64,000 nt of DNA from Prochilodus magdalenae (GCA_024036415.1 JAMWET010000593.1:38501-102500); one strand, 5' to 3'; shown: positions 56,001 through 57,574, counted from the first letter of the stretch. Made by a program: numbers and translations. The notes: generated from the sequence alone by a model not told the origin.

Positions 56001-57574
56001 GATTTTAGGATTCATTCATTCATTCATTCATTCATTCATCTGCTCATTTATTTATTCATCTGTTCATCTGCTCATTTTTTTATTTGTTCGTTTATTTACT
56101 TACTTGTTTATTTATTCATTCATTTATTCATCAATTAACTAATTGGTTTATTTATTTGTTTATTCATTCATTCATTCATTCATTTGTTAGTTCGTTCATT
56201 CATTTATCCGTTCATTTATTCACATATTTATTCATTAATGTATTTATTTATTAATTCATGCATTAATTAATTTATTTATTACTATATTTATTCATTTATT
56301 CATTCATTTATTCTTTAATTAATTAACTAATTGGTTTATTTATTTGTTTGTTTATTCATTCATTCGTTAGTTTGTTCATTCATTTATCCATTTAATTATT
56401 CACATATTTATTCATTCATGTATTTATTTATTAATTCATGCATTAATTAATTTATTTATTGATTACTATGTTTATTCATTTATTCATTCATTTATTCTTC
56501 AATTAATTAATTAATTGGTTTATTTATTTGTTTGTTTATTCATTCATTCGTTAGTTTGTTCATTCATTTATCCATTTAATTATTCACATATTTATTCATT
56601 CATGTATTTATTTATTAATTTATGCAATAATTAATTTATTTATTGATTACTATATTCATTTATTCATTCATTTATTCATCATTAATGGGTTTATTTATTT
56701 GATTGTTTGTTAATTCATTCGTTAGTTTTGTTCATTTATTTATTCATTTAATTATTTATTTATTATTTATGCATTAATTCATTCATTGATTACTATATTT
56801 ATTTGTTTATTCATTCATTCATTTATTGCAATTTGTTAAATAAGCATTAACTGTGCAGTAATGTGCAGAAGTGTGTTTTCTGTGTAACATTATTTGACCA
56901 GAGACGTACAAACTTGTTTCAAGCTGAATGATCTGCATTATGTTTTGAAATAAGGACACGAATATGCAAATCTTAAAATCTATGCACTGTGTATATATTT
57001 CTTGATATACATATAACTGCTTGATATATGCCGTGTAGTATTTAGTATTTACATTATTTCAGTGACAATAATTTAATGAGCAGTTGGCACCCCACCTTGA
57101 TTTACCCAACATCAATGCATACAGCACAGGTGTTTGGCGTTTCTTGTTTTGGCTCTGAAATCAAGAATGTAAAAGTCTTGATAGAGTCTAAAGATCATAA
57201 ACCATGTTGTTTGTTAAATATGACGCTGTTTACCTGCATTGATAAGGACTGCAGCTCTCTTTAAACAATCCCCGCCGCCCTTAACTTCACAGGTCCATAA
57301 GTATTTGGCCCGCTGACGCTTTCTTATCTCTATAAATAAGTCCAGTTCAGGAGAGCTACCAGAACATCCTGTGGTGAGTCCCGGCAGGACTGCACAGTGA
57401 TATTACCAGTCACATTTGAATGGGTGGTTTTCCTACCTTGCTGGCGCTGTTGTGCAGGGTGTCGTTAAACACCACCCCACTCTCCCAGTTCTTCACCTTC
57501 ATGAAGCGGGGGCATTTGGTCGGACTTCCATTCTGTATAGTCTTAGTTGGTGATATCATGCCTTGTGATAGTGT
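2201..57574 (-). CDS. nos1: Neuronal nitric oxide synthase, internal 20 coding exons (partial gene)
   Basis: Spliced join on the minus strand of 20 exons from 57437-57574 down to 2201-2411, 2770 coding bases. NOS makes NO and citrulline from L-arginine, O2 and NADPH, as a calmodulin-dependent heme/BH4 - FMN/FAD homodimer. Visible in order are the zinc CX4C motif, heme cysteine in RCVGR, GWYMGTE substrate site, WIVPPMSGS pterin/dimer region, FKKLAKAVKF calmodulin helix, ATETGKSQ flavodoxin loop, the 39-residue [14 protein letters not shown] insert, and [10 protein letters not shown] of the FAD domain. The long FMN insert and the [17 protein letters not shown] leader are typical of NOS1, not NOS2 or NOS3. 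The PDZ exons (above 64000) and the exons after SYRTR (below position 1) are outside the window. No internal stop or frameshift is seen. Exon calls come from splice signals, phase continuity and recalled family sequence; no alignment was run. Confidence 0.97.
2690..4850. repeat. 40-bp satellite array
   Basis: About 54 copies of a 40-base unit, consensus ataaggagcgagagaacaat followed by gtggagcattctagaatgcc. A degenerate start (2560-2690) and a 39-base variant near 4752-4800 mark the edges. Types differ at ataaag/ataagg, tgcc/ttac and gcatt/tgtt and recur in the same order, showing larger multi-unit duplications. The 40-base period gives minus-strand open stretches of about 62 codons; these are artefacts. 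Located in the intron between e19 and e20. Confidence 0.98.
4860..6049. other. Intron sequence without recognised feature
   Basis: Part of the e19-e20 intron. Contains a CT-rich stretch near 5310-5360 and an A10 run near 5678. I recognise no exon, RNA gene or transposon ends here. Confidence 0.5.
6050..6925 (-). mobile_element. Decayed Tc1-like DNA transposon with transposase remnant
   Basis: On the minus strand from 6756 down, a Tc1/mariner transposase can be read: [10 protein letters not shown] (first Asp of the DDE triad), [22 protein letters not shown] (second Asp) and [11 protein letters not shown] (third acid region), ending GRHHIKPYG near 6090. Around eight residues before LNPIEH are missing, the frame breaks after LWDEL, and the N-terminal DNA-binding part is absent. 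One end resembles a fish terminal inverted repeat, gaatacttttggcaatatag at 6903-6922; the opposite repeat is not found. Inactive. Confidence 0.85.
6930..7760. other. Intron sequence without recognised feature
   Basis: AT-rich intron between e19 and e20; no exon or repeat ends recognised. A short purine run with three ggaaa(a)g repeats occurs near 7098-7115. Confidence 0.5.
7766..8894 (+). mobile_element. Candidate decayed hAT-like element
   Basis: The right end read inward on the minus strand begins tagggctgtacccgactcag, and the left end reads taggactgccctctagaagt, imperfect inverted ends of the tagggctg type common in hAT elements. Inside, at about 8133, an ATG opens [17 protein letters not shown] before a stop, reminiscent of a hAT transposase start. 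An (AT)n run lies at 7970-8008. No flanking 8-bp duplication could be established. Family assignment is inference. Confidence 0.45.
8974..9143 (-). CDS. nos1: nos1 exon e19: connecting domain LPPCT-like block
   Basis: 170 bases, phase 1 in, phase 0 out. Encodes [20 protein letters not shown], then [20 protein letters not shown] and [26 protein letters not shown]-(Y/C)-LDITTPP is the conserved connecting-domain signature of NOS and P450 reductase relatives. Acceptor ccccatag, donor AGCAAG|GTATGC. Confidence 0.96.
9144..10210. other. e18-e19 intron, part 1
   Basis: Unique-looking intron sequence with a T10 run near 9578; no gene, RNA or element recognised. Confidence 0.5.
10211..10464. mobile_element. 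MITE copy 1 (about 250 bp, imperfect TIRs)
   Basis: Left end tgtcgttgctgtccaaagaa then gtgtatctccaaaatg; right end caaaaatggagatacatg then tctggcagagacgata, its inverted complement with a few mismatches. The same element, same length and interior (caatggaaccagacgtctt), occurs at 51731-51980. Non-autonomous: no coding capacity. The target appears TA-rich (ata/at flanks). Confidence 0.8.
10465..11068. other. e18-e19 intron, part 2
   Basis: Includes T-rich 10630-10660 and a C-rich run near 10949-10966. No gene or element recognised. Confidence 0.45.
11069..11262 (-). CDS. nos1: nos1 exon e18: FAD-domain start, [15 protein letters not shown]
   Basis: 194 bases, phase 2 in, phase 1 out. Encodes [20 protein letters not shown], then [20 protein letters not shown] and [19 protein letters not shown], ending RNTALG. 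PGDHLG-(Y/F)PGN is the conserved first block of the FAD module. Acceptor cccttttcag, donor GCATTGG|GTAATG. It is preceded by a 6.4-kb intron that carries two minisatellite arrays. Confidence 0.96.
11455..11718. repeat. Inverted-repeat cluster with three related arms
   Basis: Arm 11583-11624 (contains aggggtgtggcagcatt) is the inverted complement of 11677-11718 (contains aatgctgccacacccctt), about 42 bases each with a few mismatches and a ~52-base loop. A third arm at 11465-11504 (agctgccacaccttcg) has the orientation of the second. It could fold as a long hairpin; probably a small foldback element. Confidence 0.75.
11832..12280 (-). mobile_element. LTR-like repeat, probable solo LTR
   Basis: On the minus strand it runs from tgacaccacacccacc to gttctttgtccttgaca, with TG..CA ends, a CT-rich body, TATA-like gtatatatgcc near 12190 and polyadenylation signal ttaataaaac near 11893. 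No matching target duplication could be found, so the borders are provisional. No coding sequence inside. Confidence 0.55.
12281..13095. other. e17-e18 intron between LTR-like element and array
   Basis: No exon or known element recognised. It contains a phrase (12830-12880, 'ccataagagcccacactgacg') that recurs in similar form near 19572, so part is probably repetitive. Confidence 0.45.
13100..13970. repeat. ~22-bp minisatellite array
   Basis: About 39 copies of catatacccatattctatatta and variants. Two main variants, gacacatacccataatctat and tacatatacccatattctat, recur in blocks of about four to six units, giving a higher-order pattern. It lies in the e17-e18 intron. Open frames (repeated [13 protein letters not shown]) are by-products. 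Confidence 0.97.
13975..15265. other. e17-e18 intron between two arrays
   Basis: No gene recognised. A short (TA)n occurs near 14383. The phrase 'gaaacgggtctgggctcttatgggttaa' near 14139 resembles text near 17176 and 19571, hinting at a dispersed repeat edge. Confidence 0.45.
15270..15920. repeat. 26-bp minisatellite, block 1
   Basis: About 25 copies of attctggacctcactggaga plus ttattg, with the variant gagtatag. Order of variants (cgtgactggatattattg then taactggagag) repeats in longer blocks. Located in the e17-e18 intron. Confidence 0.96.
15921..17665. other. Intron spacer around 26-bp block 2
   Basis: The spacer 15921-16499 and the tail 17086-17665 share phrases (tttttgacata, ggtagcatgacagttgttagc against ggttagctgttagcatga, tgcttat..c..gtgtaaacct), so the spacer and post-array flanks seem to be copies of each other: the array plus flank was duplicated once. 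No gene seen. Confidence 0.6.
16500..17085. repeat. 26-bp minisatellite, block 2
   Basis: About 22 more copies of the same 26-base unit (attctgcacctcactggaga variants dominate), same orientation as block 1, separated from it by ~580 bp of non-repeat intron (15921-16499). Confidence 0.95.
17666..17744 (-). CDS. nos1: nos1 exon e17: variable linker, HKKKVYGAK
   Basis: 79 bases, phase 1 in, phase 2 out; too short to show as an open frame. Encodes (A)[19 protein letters not shown] then LQSVKS(N). It matches the NOS1 block with HKK(R/K)V and RQNLQS, the least conserved part of the reductase. Acceptor cttcctcag, donor TCAAA|GTAAGT. The phases fit both neighbours exactly, which is the main support. 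Confidence 0.92.
17745..18126. other. Short e16-e17 intron
   Basis: 382 bp; normal splice ends; nothing else recognised. Confidence 0.5.
18127..18265 (-). CDS. nos1: nos1 exon e16: FMN-FAD connecting segment
   Basis: 139 bases, phase 0 in, phase 1 out. Encodes [20 protein letters not shown] then [20 protein letters not shown] and APALTQ plus G. Family-typical segment linking the FMN domain to the FAD/NADPH module. Acceptor atctttcag, donor ACACAAG|GTACAG. Confidence 0.96.
18317..18380. repeat. (TATC)n microsatellite
   Basis: About 16 uninterrupted tatc units in the e15-e16 intron. Confidence 0.98.
18640..19400. repeat. Three-copy large tandem repeat (~205-296 bp)
   Basis: Copies start at about 18661, 18957 and 19163, each with ttgctaactgct, agcacctccagccagctagc, cacactaaatat, agtagataagaacagtac and tgtttataaccagc. 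Copy 1 carries about 90 extra bases; copy 3 is the most diverged. Non-coding, in the e15-e16 intron. Confidence 0.85.
19796..19899 (-). mobile_element. SINE fragment (tRNA-type family, headless)
   Basis: Minus-strand piece with gtggatagggctgcccacc-like text and the tail half (gtgggtgttttaccacagatgggtt). Same family as 28970-29270 and 59765-60060, missing the tRNA-like head. Confidence 0.7.
20154..20328 (-). CDS. nos1: nos1 exon e15: FMN domain [13 protein letters not shown]
   Basis: 175 bases, phase 2 in, phase 0 out. Encodes [20 protein letters not shown], then [20 protein letters not shown] and [29 protein letters not shown] is the third FMN-binding loop. Acceptor ctgtgctag, donor TTCAAG|GTGCGG. 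Decayed copies of its 5' end lie 100 to 220 bases upstream, at 20376-20430 and possibly 20495-20540. Confidence 0.96.
20376..20430 (-). pseudogene. Decayed partial copy of exon e15
   Basis: On the sense strand a good acceptor (gctctctgcag) at 20430-20440 is followed by a copy of the start of e15. It shares 17 identical bases, gggcctacccacacttc, plus ttggccttgg, and translates to [11 protein letters not shown] against e15 [12 protein letters not shown] two-base insertion before ggccttgg breaks the reading frame relative to e15, and the match ends after about 50 bases. A weaker third copy may lie at 20495-20540 (GYTHTLYV). It lies 50-100 bases upstream of the e15 acceptor. Confidence 0.8.
21177..21267. 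repeat. (GA)n microsatellite downstream of e14 donor
   Basis: About 90 bases of nearly pure ga on the plus strand, i.e. CT on the transcript, beginning about 30 bases after the e14 5' splice site. Confidence 0.97.
21299..21415 (-). CDS. nos1: nos1 exon e14: autoinhibitory insert of FMN domain
   Basis: 117 bases, phase 2 at both ends. Encodes [20 protein letters not shown] then [19 protein letters not shown], 39 residues like the mammalian NOS1 insert; NOS2 lacks this loop. The insert slows electron transfer without calmodulin. The RFNS motif matches the CaMKII phosphorylation site known in rat NOS1 (Ser847), so that control may be kept. Acceptor ttgtttaaag, donor GTCAG|GTACTC. A 90-bp GA/CT run starts about 30 bases after the donor. 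Confidence 0.96.
21416..21790. other. Non-repeat part of the e13-e14 intron, e14 side
   Basis: No exon recognised; I looked here for a mu-type alternative exon and saw none. Confidence 0.45.
21800..24065. repeat. 54-bp satellite array
   Basis: About 42 copies of a 54-base unit: tactgtacaccaacacacta, cttacagcacactaacacat, tacacttactgagt. Sub-variants (cgacacgct, gtacactaac, ggtgactgtacacagacact) recur at intervals, showing block duplication; the ggtgactgtacacagac type appears three times. It fills about three quarters of the e13-e14 intron. Confidence 0.98.
24066..24409. other. Non-repeat part of the e13-e14 intron, e13 side
   Basis: 344 bp with an A11 run; no exon recognised. Confidence 0.5.
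24410..24468 (-). CDS. nos1: nos1 exon e13: short FMN-domain exon
   Basis: 59 bases, phase 0 in, phase 2 out. Encodes [20 protein letters not shown], with the last Lys split. Acceptor ctctcgctgtag lies at the end of about 830 bp of CT-rich sequence; donor AGAAA|GTGAGC. KFG-ALMEMR is the conserved continuation after PPENGE. In mammals the alternative mu insert enters right after this exon; here that intron is mostly a 54-bp satellite. Confidence 0.95.
24475..25305. repeat. 830-bp GA/CT-rich tract abutting exon e13
   Basis: Almost pure ga on the plus strand with interspersed gacag, ggacagatacgata and gagcaataa variants that repeat (24812-24950). On the sense strand it is a very long CT tract ending 6 bases before the e13 3' splice site. 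Long leucine/serine or arginine/glutamate open frames across it are artefacts of the repeat. Confidence 0.97.
25476..25580 (-). CDS. nos1: nos1 exon e12: FMN domain [13 protein letters not shown]
   Basis: 105 bases, 35 codons, phase 0 at both ends. Encodes [20 protein letters not shown] then [15 protein letters not shown]. The [10 protein letters not shown] loop contacts the FMN isoalloxazine ring. Acceptor cgtttctcag, donor GGAGAG|GTGTGT. The following intron (about 1.0 kb) is roughly 80% CT-repeat on the sense strand. Confidence 0.96.
25581..26561. other. e11-e12 intron, AT-rich part
   Basis: AT-rich sequence; no exon, RNA gene or element recognised. Confidence 0.45.
26567..27033 (-). mobile_element. 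Solo LTR with perfect 5-bp target duplication
   Basis: A 467-bp element with plus-strand ends TGTTACAAGAC and GGGTGTGACA, flanked on both sides by tcatt (26562-26566 and 27034-27038). On the minus strand it starts TGTCACAC, ends CTTGTAACA and carries an ATTAAA polyadenylation-like signal near 26612-26619. TG..CA ends plus a 5-bp duplication are diagnostic of LTR-retroelement integration; only one LTR remains and no gag/pol is present. Confidence 0.88.
27150..27686. mobile_element. Non-autonomous DNA transposon with ~30-bp TIRs
   Basis: The left end tacagtggttggacaatgaa is the inverted complement of the right end ttcattgtccaacccctgta; the match continues through atgaaacacctg / caggtgtttcag. 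A TA is included at both ends, as expected for a TA-target element. Interior reads like an eroded Tc1-type transposase region (minus or plus) with no intact frame. Confidence 0.85.
27690..28378. other. e11-e12 intron next to e11
   Basis: GC-richer sequence (27990-28280) without recognisable exon or element; short open frames here do not resemble known proteins. Confidence 0.45.
28379..28523 (-). CDS. nos1: nos1 exon e11: CaM helix and first FMN loop
   Basis: 145 bases, phase 2 in, phase 0 out. Encodes [20 protein letters not shown] then [20 protein letters not shown] and FKHAFDAK. The first part completes the calmodulin-binding helix. TETGKSQ is the phosphate-binding loop of the flavodoxin-like FMN domain. 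Acceptor atttctag, donor GCAAAG|GTGAGA. Confidence 0.96.
28754..28955 (-). mobile_element. tRNA-type SINE, minus copy of inverted pair
   Basis: Reads on the minus strand from the tRNA-like head (gagcggtagtgggaggtta, then box-B-like ggttcaaatccctga in the complement) through aaggcccctaacccc to gctgcccaccgctccaggcaagtgtgg. Shares its body with the five related copies in this window. Confidence 0.75.
28970..29270 (+). mobile_element. tRNA-type SINE, plus copy of inverted pair
   Basis: Head gtcgtgggctggagattatg, B-box-like ctctgaatcaattccctga, body gtggatagggctgcccaatg, tail gtgtttcacttcacagacgg. Head-to-head with the copy at 28754-28955, only ~15 bases apart. A G-rich run gggggggcggggggggtg at 29173-29190 sits in the body. 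Confidence 0.78.
29310..29669 (+). mobile_element. LTR-like repeat candidate
   Basis: Begins tgtcacacaccgccccctg, ends cctcgtcaca, with CT-rich body and TATA-like tttatacc near 29424. Shares ccacccactctctcacacct and gcagctgat with 21065-21115, so the family is dispersed. No target duplication seen; borders uncertain. Confidence 0.45.
30005..30755 (-). mobile_element. Decayed Tc1-like transposon (family A), copy 1
   Basis: Minus-strand transposase text: [55 protein letters not shown]; the SDESRFCL motif holds the first catalytic Asp. Left end aaaagaataggtgcacccag and right end ttcttctaggtgcagctat are an imperfect inverted pair. Frame breaks and lost middle make it inactive. Related copies are at 42340-42785 and 46980-47122. 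Confidence 0.82.
30950..31185 (+). repeat. Dispersed fish repeat ending in aataaa
   Basis: Contains gagtcttggttcctctctag, gtttcttccttcc, cggcttgctcactgggggct, gtaaagctgctctgtgacaa and ends gcactatagaaataaagat. A second, more diverged copy lies at 40330-40515. This 3' module is widespread in fish genomes (recalled); the element class is unclear. Confidence 0.7.
31190..32085. other. e10-e11 intron, unassigned part
   Basis: A 20-base GA run at 31662-31680 is the only simple repeat; no gene or element recognised. Confidence 0.45.
32090..32470. repeat. Degenerate ~55-bp minisatellite
   Basis: Six to seven diverged units of accagtctagcaacatctta followed by acaaccacctgggatactat. Non-coding. Confidence 0.85.
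32480..33092. other. e10-e11 intron next to e10
   Basis: No exon or element recognised. Confidence 0.45.
33093..33178 (-). CDS. nos1: nos1 exon e10: end of oxygenase domain, start of CaM helix
   Basis: 86 bases, phase 0 in, phase 2 out. Encodes [20 protein letters not shown] then AIGFKKLA, the first half of the calmodulin-binding helix. Donor GCTAA|GTGAGT. The acceptor TATAG directly follows a 59-bp pure CT microsatellite on the sense strand, which serves as the polypyrimidine tract. The split codon with e11 reads AA|G = Lys where mammalian NOS1 has Glu. Confidence 0.95.
33182..33240. repeat. Pure (GA)n abutting the e10 acceptor
   Basis: 59 bases of uninterrupted ga on the plus strand; on the transcript this is (CT)n directly followed by tatag and exon e10. 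Confidence 0.98.
33564..33611 (-). pseudogene. Partial copy of exon e9 with its 3' splice site
   Basis: Sense strand: tacattttgccatag (e9 has tacgttttgccatag), then GAG and ten more codons reading [11 protein letters not shown] against e9 [11 protein letters not shown]. Relative to e9 the first 39 exonic bases (13 codons) are missing exactly up to the splice AG. The 33 aligned bases differ at six sites, all third codon positions, five of them silent. After DNEF the homology stops; an open frame of 18 more codons ends in a stop overlapped by an AATAAA. Upstream e8 ends in phase 0, so splicing to this copy would be in frame. It could be a dead exon or an alternative last exon. Confidence 0.8.
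33612..33915. repeat. Duplicate of intron upstream of e9 (copy 1)
   Basis: Matches 35942-36235 over about 300 bp: gcttatgatatat, tcacttgtgata, tgttactacacacttctatt, acccaaacgagcccaaccag, tcttagcatgtaatag and aatttgaatt-like stretches, about 75-80% alike by eye. Copy 1 lacks the retroelement tail and (TATC)n present next to e9. Confidence 0.85.
33990..35640. other. e9-e10 intron, remaining part
   Basis: Short palindromic gctagctagctagc-type runs near 34180 and 34540-34560, otherwise no recognisable feature. Open frames near 35244-35669 overlap e9 antisense and do not resemble known proteins. Confidence 0.5.
35647..35841 (-). CDS. nos1: nos1 exon e9: pterin site and dimer interface
   Basis: 195 bases, 65 codons, phase 0 at both ends. 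Encodes [20 protein letters not shown], then [20 protein letters not shown] and [17 protein letters not shown], ending PSFEYQ. The Trp of DWVWIVPP stacks on tetrahydrobiopterin; HQEMLNY is conserved at the dimer face. Acceptor tttgccatag, donor CCAG|GTAAGT. A retroelement-like tail with a (TATC)n run starts about 25 bases upstream of the acceptor. A partial copy of the 5' end of this exon lies in the following intron (33564-33611). Confidence 0.97.
35864..35942 (-). mobile_element. Retroelement 3' tail with (TATC)n near e9
   Basis: Plus strand: gaatttccctctgggatcaa then taaagtatctatctat. This is a common fish LINE/SINE 3' end followed by its tetranucleotide tail. It starts about 25 bases upstream (transcript sense) of the e9 acceptor and is missing from the duplicate at 33596-33615, so it was inserted after that duplication. 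Orientation is inferred from the tail position and is uncertain. Confidence 0.65.
35942..36235. repeat. Duplicate of intron upstream of e9 (copy 2, original place)
   Basis: Partner of 33612-33915; lies directly upstream of e9 on the transcript. Contains gaggcttatggtatata, tcacttgtgata, tgttactacacacttctatt and agcatgtaataggtctgg. Confidence 0.85.
36404..36950. mobile_element. Decayed DNA transposon with TIRs (family B)
   Basis: Left end actcaccagacaaaacatga and right end tcatttttgtttggtgagct are inverted copies, extending into gtcacctgtg / caaggtgac. The interior carries no intact frame. The right end of a relative is at 50748-50780 and a left-end-like piece is near 42268. Confidence 0.82.
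37033..37134 (-). CDS. nos1: nos1 exon e8: [20 protein letters not shown] block
   Basis: 102 bases, 34 codons, phase 0 at both ends, so it could be skipped without a frameshift. Encodes [20 protein letters not shown] then [14 protein letters not shown]. Acceptor atcttacag, donor TACCAG|GTGAGG. The SSLWKDQ-E-N-AV-YS pattern is the conserved pterin/dimer part of the heme domain. Confidence 0.96.
37135..37655. other. e7-e8 intron next to e8
   Basis: No exon recognised. The phrase 'tagtggtggaatgctttacaccactcca' near 37227-37253 resembles a Tc1 remnant (compare 6659-6685). Confidence 0.4.
37660..37850 (+). mobile_element. SINE with conserved tail, followed by Tc1-end remnant
   Basis: Tail ctggataagagcgtctgcta plus aataccttaaatgtaaatg at 37751-37788 is the conserved fish SINE 3' domain. 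Immediately after, gtggcgtccatatatttttggccacgtagt resembles a Tc1-type terminal region. The SINE head is not clearly tRNA-like. Confidence 0.6.
37855..39531. other. e7-e8 intron, remaining part
   Basis: A G9-10 run at 38229-38240 and AT-rich 39300-39370; nothing else recognised. Confidence 0.45.
39532..39706 (-). CDS. nos1: nos1 exon e7: substrate-binding [12 protein letters not shown]
   Basis: 175 bases, phase 2 in, phase 0 out. Encodes [20 protein letters not shown], then [20 protein letters not shown] and [18 protein letters not shown]. The Glu of GTEIG holds the guanidinium of L-arginine, and GWYMG lines the distal heme pocket. Acceptor catcacccag, donor TTGGAG|GTACTA. Confidence 0.97.
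40330..40515 (+). repeat. Second copy of dispersed repeat (partner of 30950-31185)
   Basis: Shares ttttgagtctcaaggttcct, ttccatgccactctcgcact, tggcttgctcattggggctt, ggacccagattctctgtaag and gctgctttgtgacg with the other copy. Confidence 0.7.
40590..40870 (+). mobile_element. tRNA-type SINE with internal foldback
   Basis: Head cagtcgtgggctggaggtta, box-B-like gccggttcaattccctga, body ctgccccctagtgtgtgtg, tail ttcacggatgggttaaatgc. Unusually, the tail sequence also occurs inverted inside the element: 40686-40742 is the inverted complement of 40791-40848 (gtgatttacacacagaggaa against ttcctctgtgtgtaaatcac). Confidence 0.82.
40871..42339. other. e6-e7 intron, unassigned part
   Basis: No gene recognised. 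Open frames of 60-130 codons at 41255-41962 have no recognisable motif and no codon signal that I can see. Confidence 0.45.
42340..42785 (-). mobile_element. Decayed Tc1-like transposon (family A), copy 2
   Basis: Minus strand reads [19 protein letters not shown], the same SDES region as copy 1 at 30304-30591, with many breaks. The right end ttccttctgggtgcaactat matches the family end at 30740. Confidence 0.75.
42790..44112. other. Intron sequence on both sides of e6
   Basis: Excluding exon 43539-43678. No element recognised; 43850-44112 is a short unique-looking intron between e5 and e6. Confidence 0.45.
43539..43678 (-). CDS. nos1: nos1 exon e6: [20 protein letters not shown] block
   Basis: 140 bases, phase 0 in, phase 2 out. 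Encodes [20 protein letters not shown], then [16 protein letters not shown] and [11 protein letters not shown]. Highly conserved heme-domain block. Acceptor ctattgtag, donor CCCCAA|GTAAGT (strong). Only the last codon is split, with its third base supplied by e7. Confidence 0.96.
44113..44254 (-). CDS. nos1: nos1 exon e5: heme-domain segment [14 protein letters not shown]
   Basis: 142 bases, phase 2 in, phase 0 out. Encodes [17 protein letters not shown], then [18 protein letters not shown] and [12 protein letters not shown]. This is part of the oxygenase core (arginine channel side). Acceptor tatctgcag, donor GAG|GTGGGA. Length matches the same block in mammalian NOS1 without gaps. Confidence 0.96.
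44580..44625 (+). mobile_element. Possible hAT-type end fragment
   Basis: tagggctgcacagttaatcg begins here, the typical start of hAT-like elements in fish; no matching second end found. Confidence 0.3.
44780..46330 (+). repeat. Tandem amplification of a Tc1 transposase remnant
   Basis: Two modules alternate. Module 1 (tagtccaaatccagaac, encoding [14 protein letters not shown] text) occurs at about 44815, 45011, 45208, 45538 and 46053. Module 2 (aaacatggtggtggcagtat then atggtttggggctttgg, encoding [13 protein letters not shown]) occurs at about 44908, 45103, 45436 and 45818. In a normal transposase GGG-IMVWG precedes the NPIE block once; here they recur in about 195- to 380-bp steps. No intact frame. 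Confidence 0.85.
46331..46685. other. e4-e5 intron spacer
   Basis: AT-rich; nothing recognised. Confidence 0.45.
46686..46880 (-). mobile_element. tRNA-derived SINE (second family)
   Basis: Minus strand: head ggtgcaccccagtgggtaat, box B ggttcgaatcccagtctg, tail tcgctctggataagagtgt. The exact B-box GGTTCGAATCC is the Pol III internal promoter element. Same family as 58676-58848. Confidence 0.8.
46980..47122 (+). mobile_element. Family A Tc1 end fragment, copy 3
   Basis: Inverted relative to 30005-30140: acttctgtatgtgtagctca, gatcatatcagtctaaat, cctggtgacctccatctt and cttttgggtgcagctattct all match that end in complement. Confidence 0.75.
47123..47865. other. e4-e5 intron before purine tract
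   Basis: No feature recognised apart from a CT-rich patch at 47574-47616. Confidence 0.45.
47870..49290. repeat. 1.4-kb purine-rich (GA) tract downstream of e4
   Basis: Plus strand almost entirely A and G with many gagaga runs and occasional aca/gat interruptions; the transcript is thus pyrimidine-rich for 1.4 kb starting about 40 bases after the e4 donor. Part of it (about 47930-48490) is duplicated at 49860-50460. The long open frames in either strand are compositional artefacts. Confidence 0.93.
49331..49422 (-). CDS. nos1: nos1 exon e4: heme-domain segment VFDARDC
   Basis: 92 bases, phase 0 in, phase 2 out. Encodes [18 protein letters not shown] then [13 protein letters not shown]. The acceptor is ggactag and the donor CTCAG|GTGAGT. 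It was too short to stand out as an open frame and was found from conserved residues plus splice sites. The downstream intron starts with 1.4 kb of pyrimidine-rich sequence on the sense strand and the upstream intron holds a duplicate of part of it. Confidence 0.95.
49423..49762. other. e3-e4 intron next to e4
   Basis: No exon seen; 49620-49762 may be an eroded transposon body continuing into the family B remnant. Confidence 0.4.
49763..50521. repeat. Duplicated purine tract flanked by ~60-bp direct repeats
   Basis: The flank tgggaccgattggcatgatg, accattcaggagcatt, caaacatctggacaggccca occurs at 49763-49822 and again at 50461-50518 (one base differs). Between them lies about 640 bp of GA-rich sequence matching 47930-48490: both contain acaaaggggcaga, gaacatgacaaaagtatga, gatggagtgaaaaaggagat, gaacacaacacaaatgtgg and gagcaagagaaagtaagtc. 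Confidence 0.9.
50461..50780 (+). mobile_element. Tc1-like transposase C-terminal remnant (family B)
   Basis: Plus strand reads [20 protein letters not shown], with SPDLNP(L/I)E being the signature around the third catalytic acid of Tc1 transposases. The right terminal repeat caggtgactcattttttgtc, cggtgagctt at 50750-50780 matches the element at 36404-36950. Confidence 0.82.
51010..51510. repeat. Two related repeat halves (candidate MITE)
   Basis: 51012-51250 and 51335-51510 share gtgcatttacat-like ends, atctgatttctgcagttatc / gggtttctctagttatctga, gtagcatgtaaacag / ggctatgtaaacag and tcagtgcatg. They look like two diverged copies of a small fish element. Class unknown. Confidence 0.55.
51731..51980. 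mobile_element. MITE copy 2 (partner of 10211-10464)
   Basis: Left end ttgtcgctgtccaaagaaaa, right end ttttattggacagtgacgat, inverted complements, with the same interior aatggaagtcaatggaacca. TA-rich target. A half copy of the same end lies at 52468-52530 (tgtcaaaggaaaaacatgta). Confidence 0.85.
51981..52626. other. e3-e4 intron next to e3
   Basis: Holds the half MITE end at 52468-52530 and AT-rich 51590-52150-type sequence; no exon. Confidence 0.45.
52627..52789 (-). CDS. nos1: nos1 exon e3: proximal heme cysteine
   Basis: 163 bases, enters phase 2 and leaves phase 0. Reads (R)[18 protein letters not shown], then [18 protein letters not shown] and [16 protein letters not shown]. The Cys in RCVGR is the axial thiolate ligand of the NOS heme, and WRNA-RC-GRIQW is the family signature. 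Acceptor gagtgcag, donor CTGCAG|GTACTA. Family members have Phe where this exon has the first Cys; that residue sits directly at the unusual e2-e3 junction. Confidence 0.96.
53090..54290. repeat. Degenerate long tandem repeat in e2-e3 intron
   Basis: Motif tagcatgctaaagctagcat followed by aatatggacaaaatc recurs near 53105, 53238, 53790, 53930, 54040, 54110 and 54225, and ttcagctggagat near 53155, 53300 and 54180. Units of roughly 110-140 bp, highly diverged and interrupted by the SINE fragment at 53540-53672. Confidence 0.7.
53540..53672 (+). mobile_element. SINE fragment (first tRNA-type family, headless)
   Basis: Contains gtgtttcacttcacggatgg, gttaaatgcggagac and the end aaatttccccactgtgggat. 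The head is missing. Confidence 0.75.
54369..54511 (-). CDS. nos1: nos1 exon e2: zinc tetrathiolate region
   Basis: 143 bases, enters in phase 0 and leaves in phase 2. It opens [18 protein letters not shown]; the pair C-AERV-C is the CX4C that binds the zinc shared across the NOS dimer interface. It continues [18 protein letters not shown] and ends YYTSIK plus the first two bases of Arg. The acceptor is normal (ttacag). The conserved end point SIKR is followed by GC, not GT, so this intron seems to be GC-AG. A weak GT donor six bases further would add Gln-Ala and also keep frame, so the exact 3' end is slightly uncertain. Confidence 0.93.
54512..56000. other. e1-e2 intron without recognised feature
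   Basis: GC-moderate sequence. No exon, RNA or transposon recognised; open frames here have no known motif. Confidence 0.45.
56010..56850. repeat. ATTC/TTTA-rich array with ~185-bp higher-order unit
   Basis: Built from tetranucleotides (ttcattcattta). A longer unit starting aattggtttatttatttgtt begins at about 56141, 56329, 56513 and 56684 (steps 188, 184, 171) and includes cacatatttattcattcatg and gcattaattaatttatttat in the same order. Confidence 0.92.
56851..57436. other. e1-e2 intron next to e1
   Basis: AT-rich; nothing recognised. Confidence 0.45.
57437..57574 (-). CDS. nos1: nos1 exon e1: linker before oxygenase domain
   Basis: 46 codons, phase 0 at both ends, acceptor ctctccacag and donor AAG|GTAGG. 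It begins [20 protein letters not shown], then [15 protein letters not shown] and ends LHNSASK. In NOS1 this joins the PDZ/linker part to the heme domain; CPRF and KVKNWE are shared by all NOS isoforms. The upstream intron continues for at least 6.4 kb to the window edge with no PDZ-like exon recognised. Confidence 0.95.
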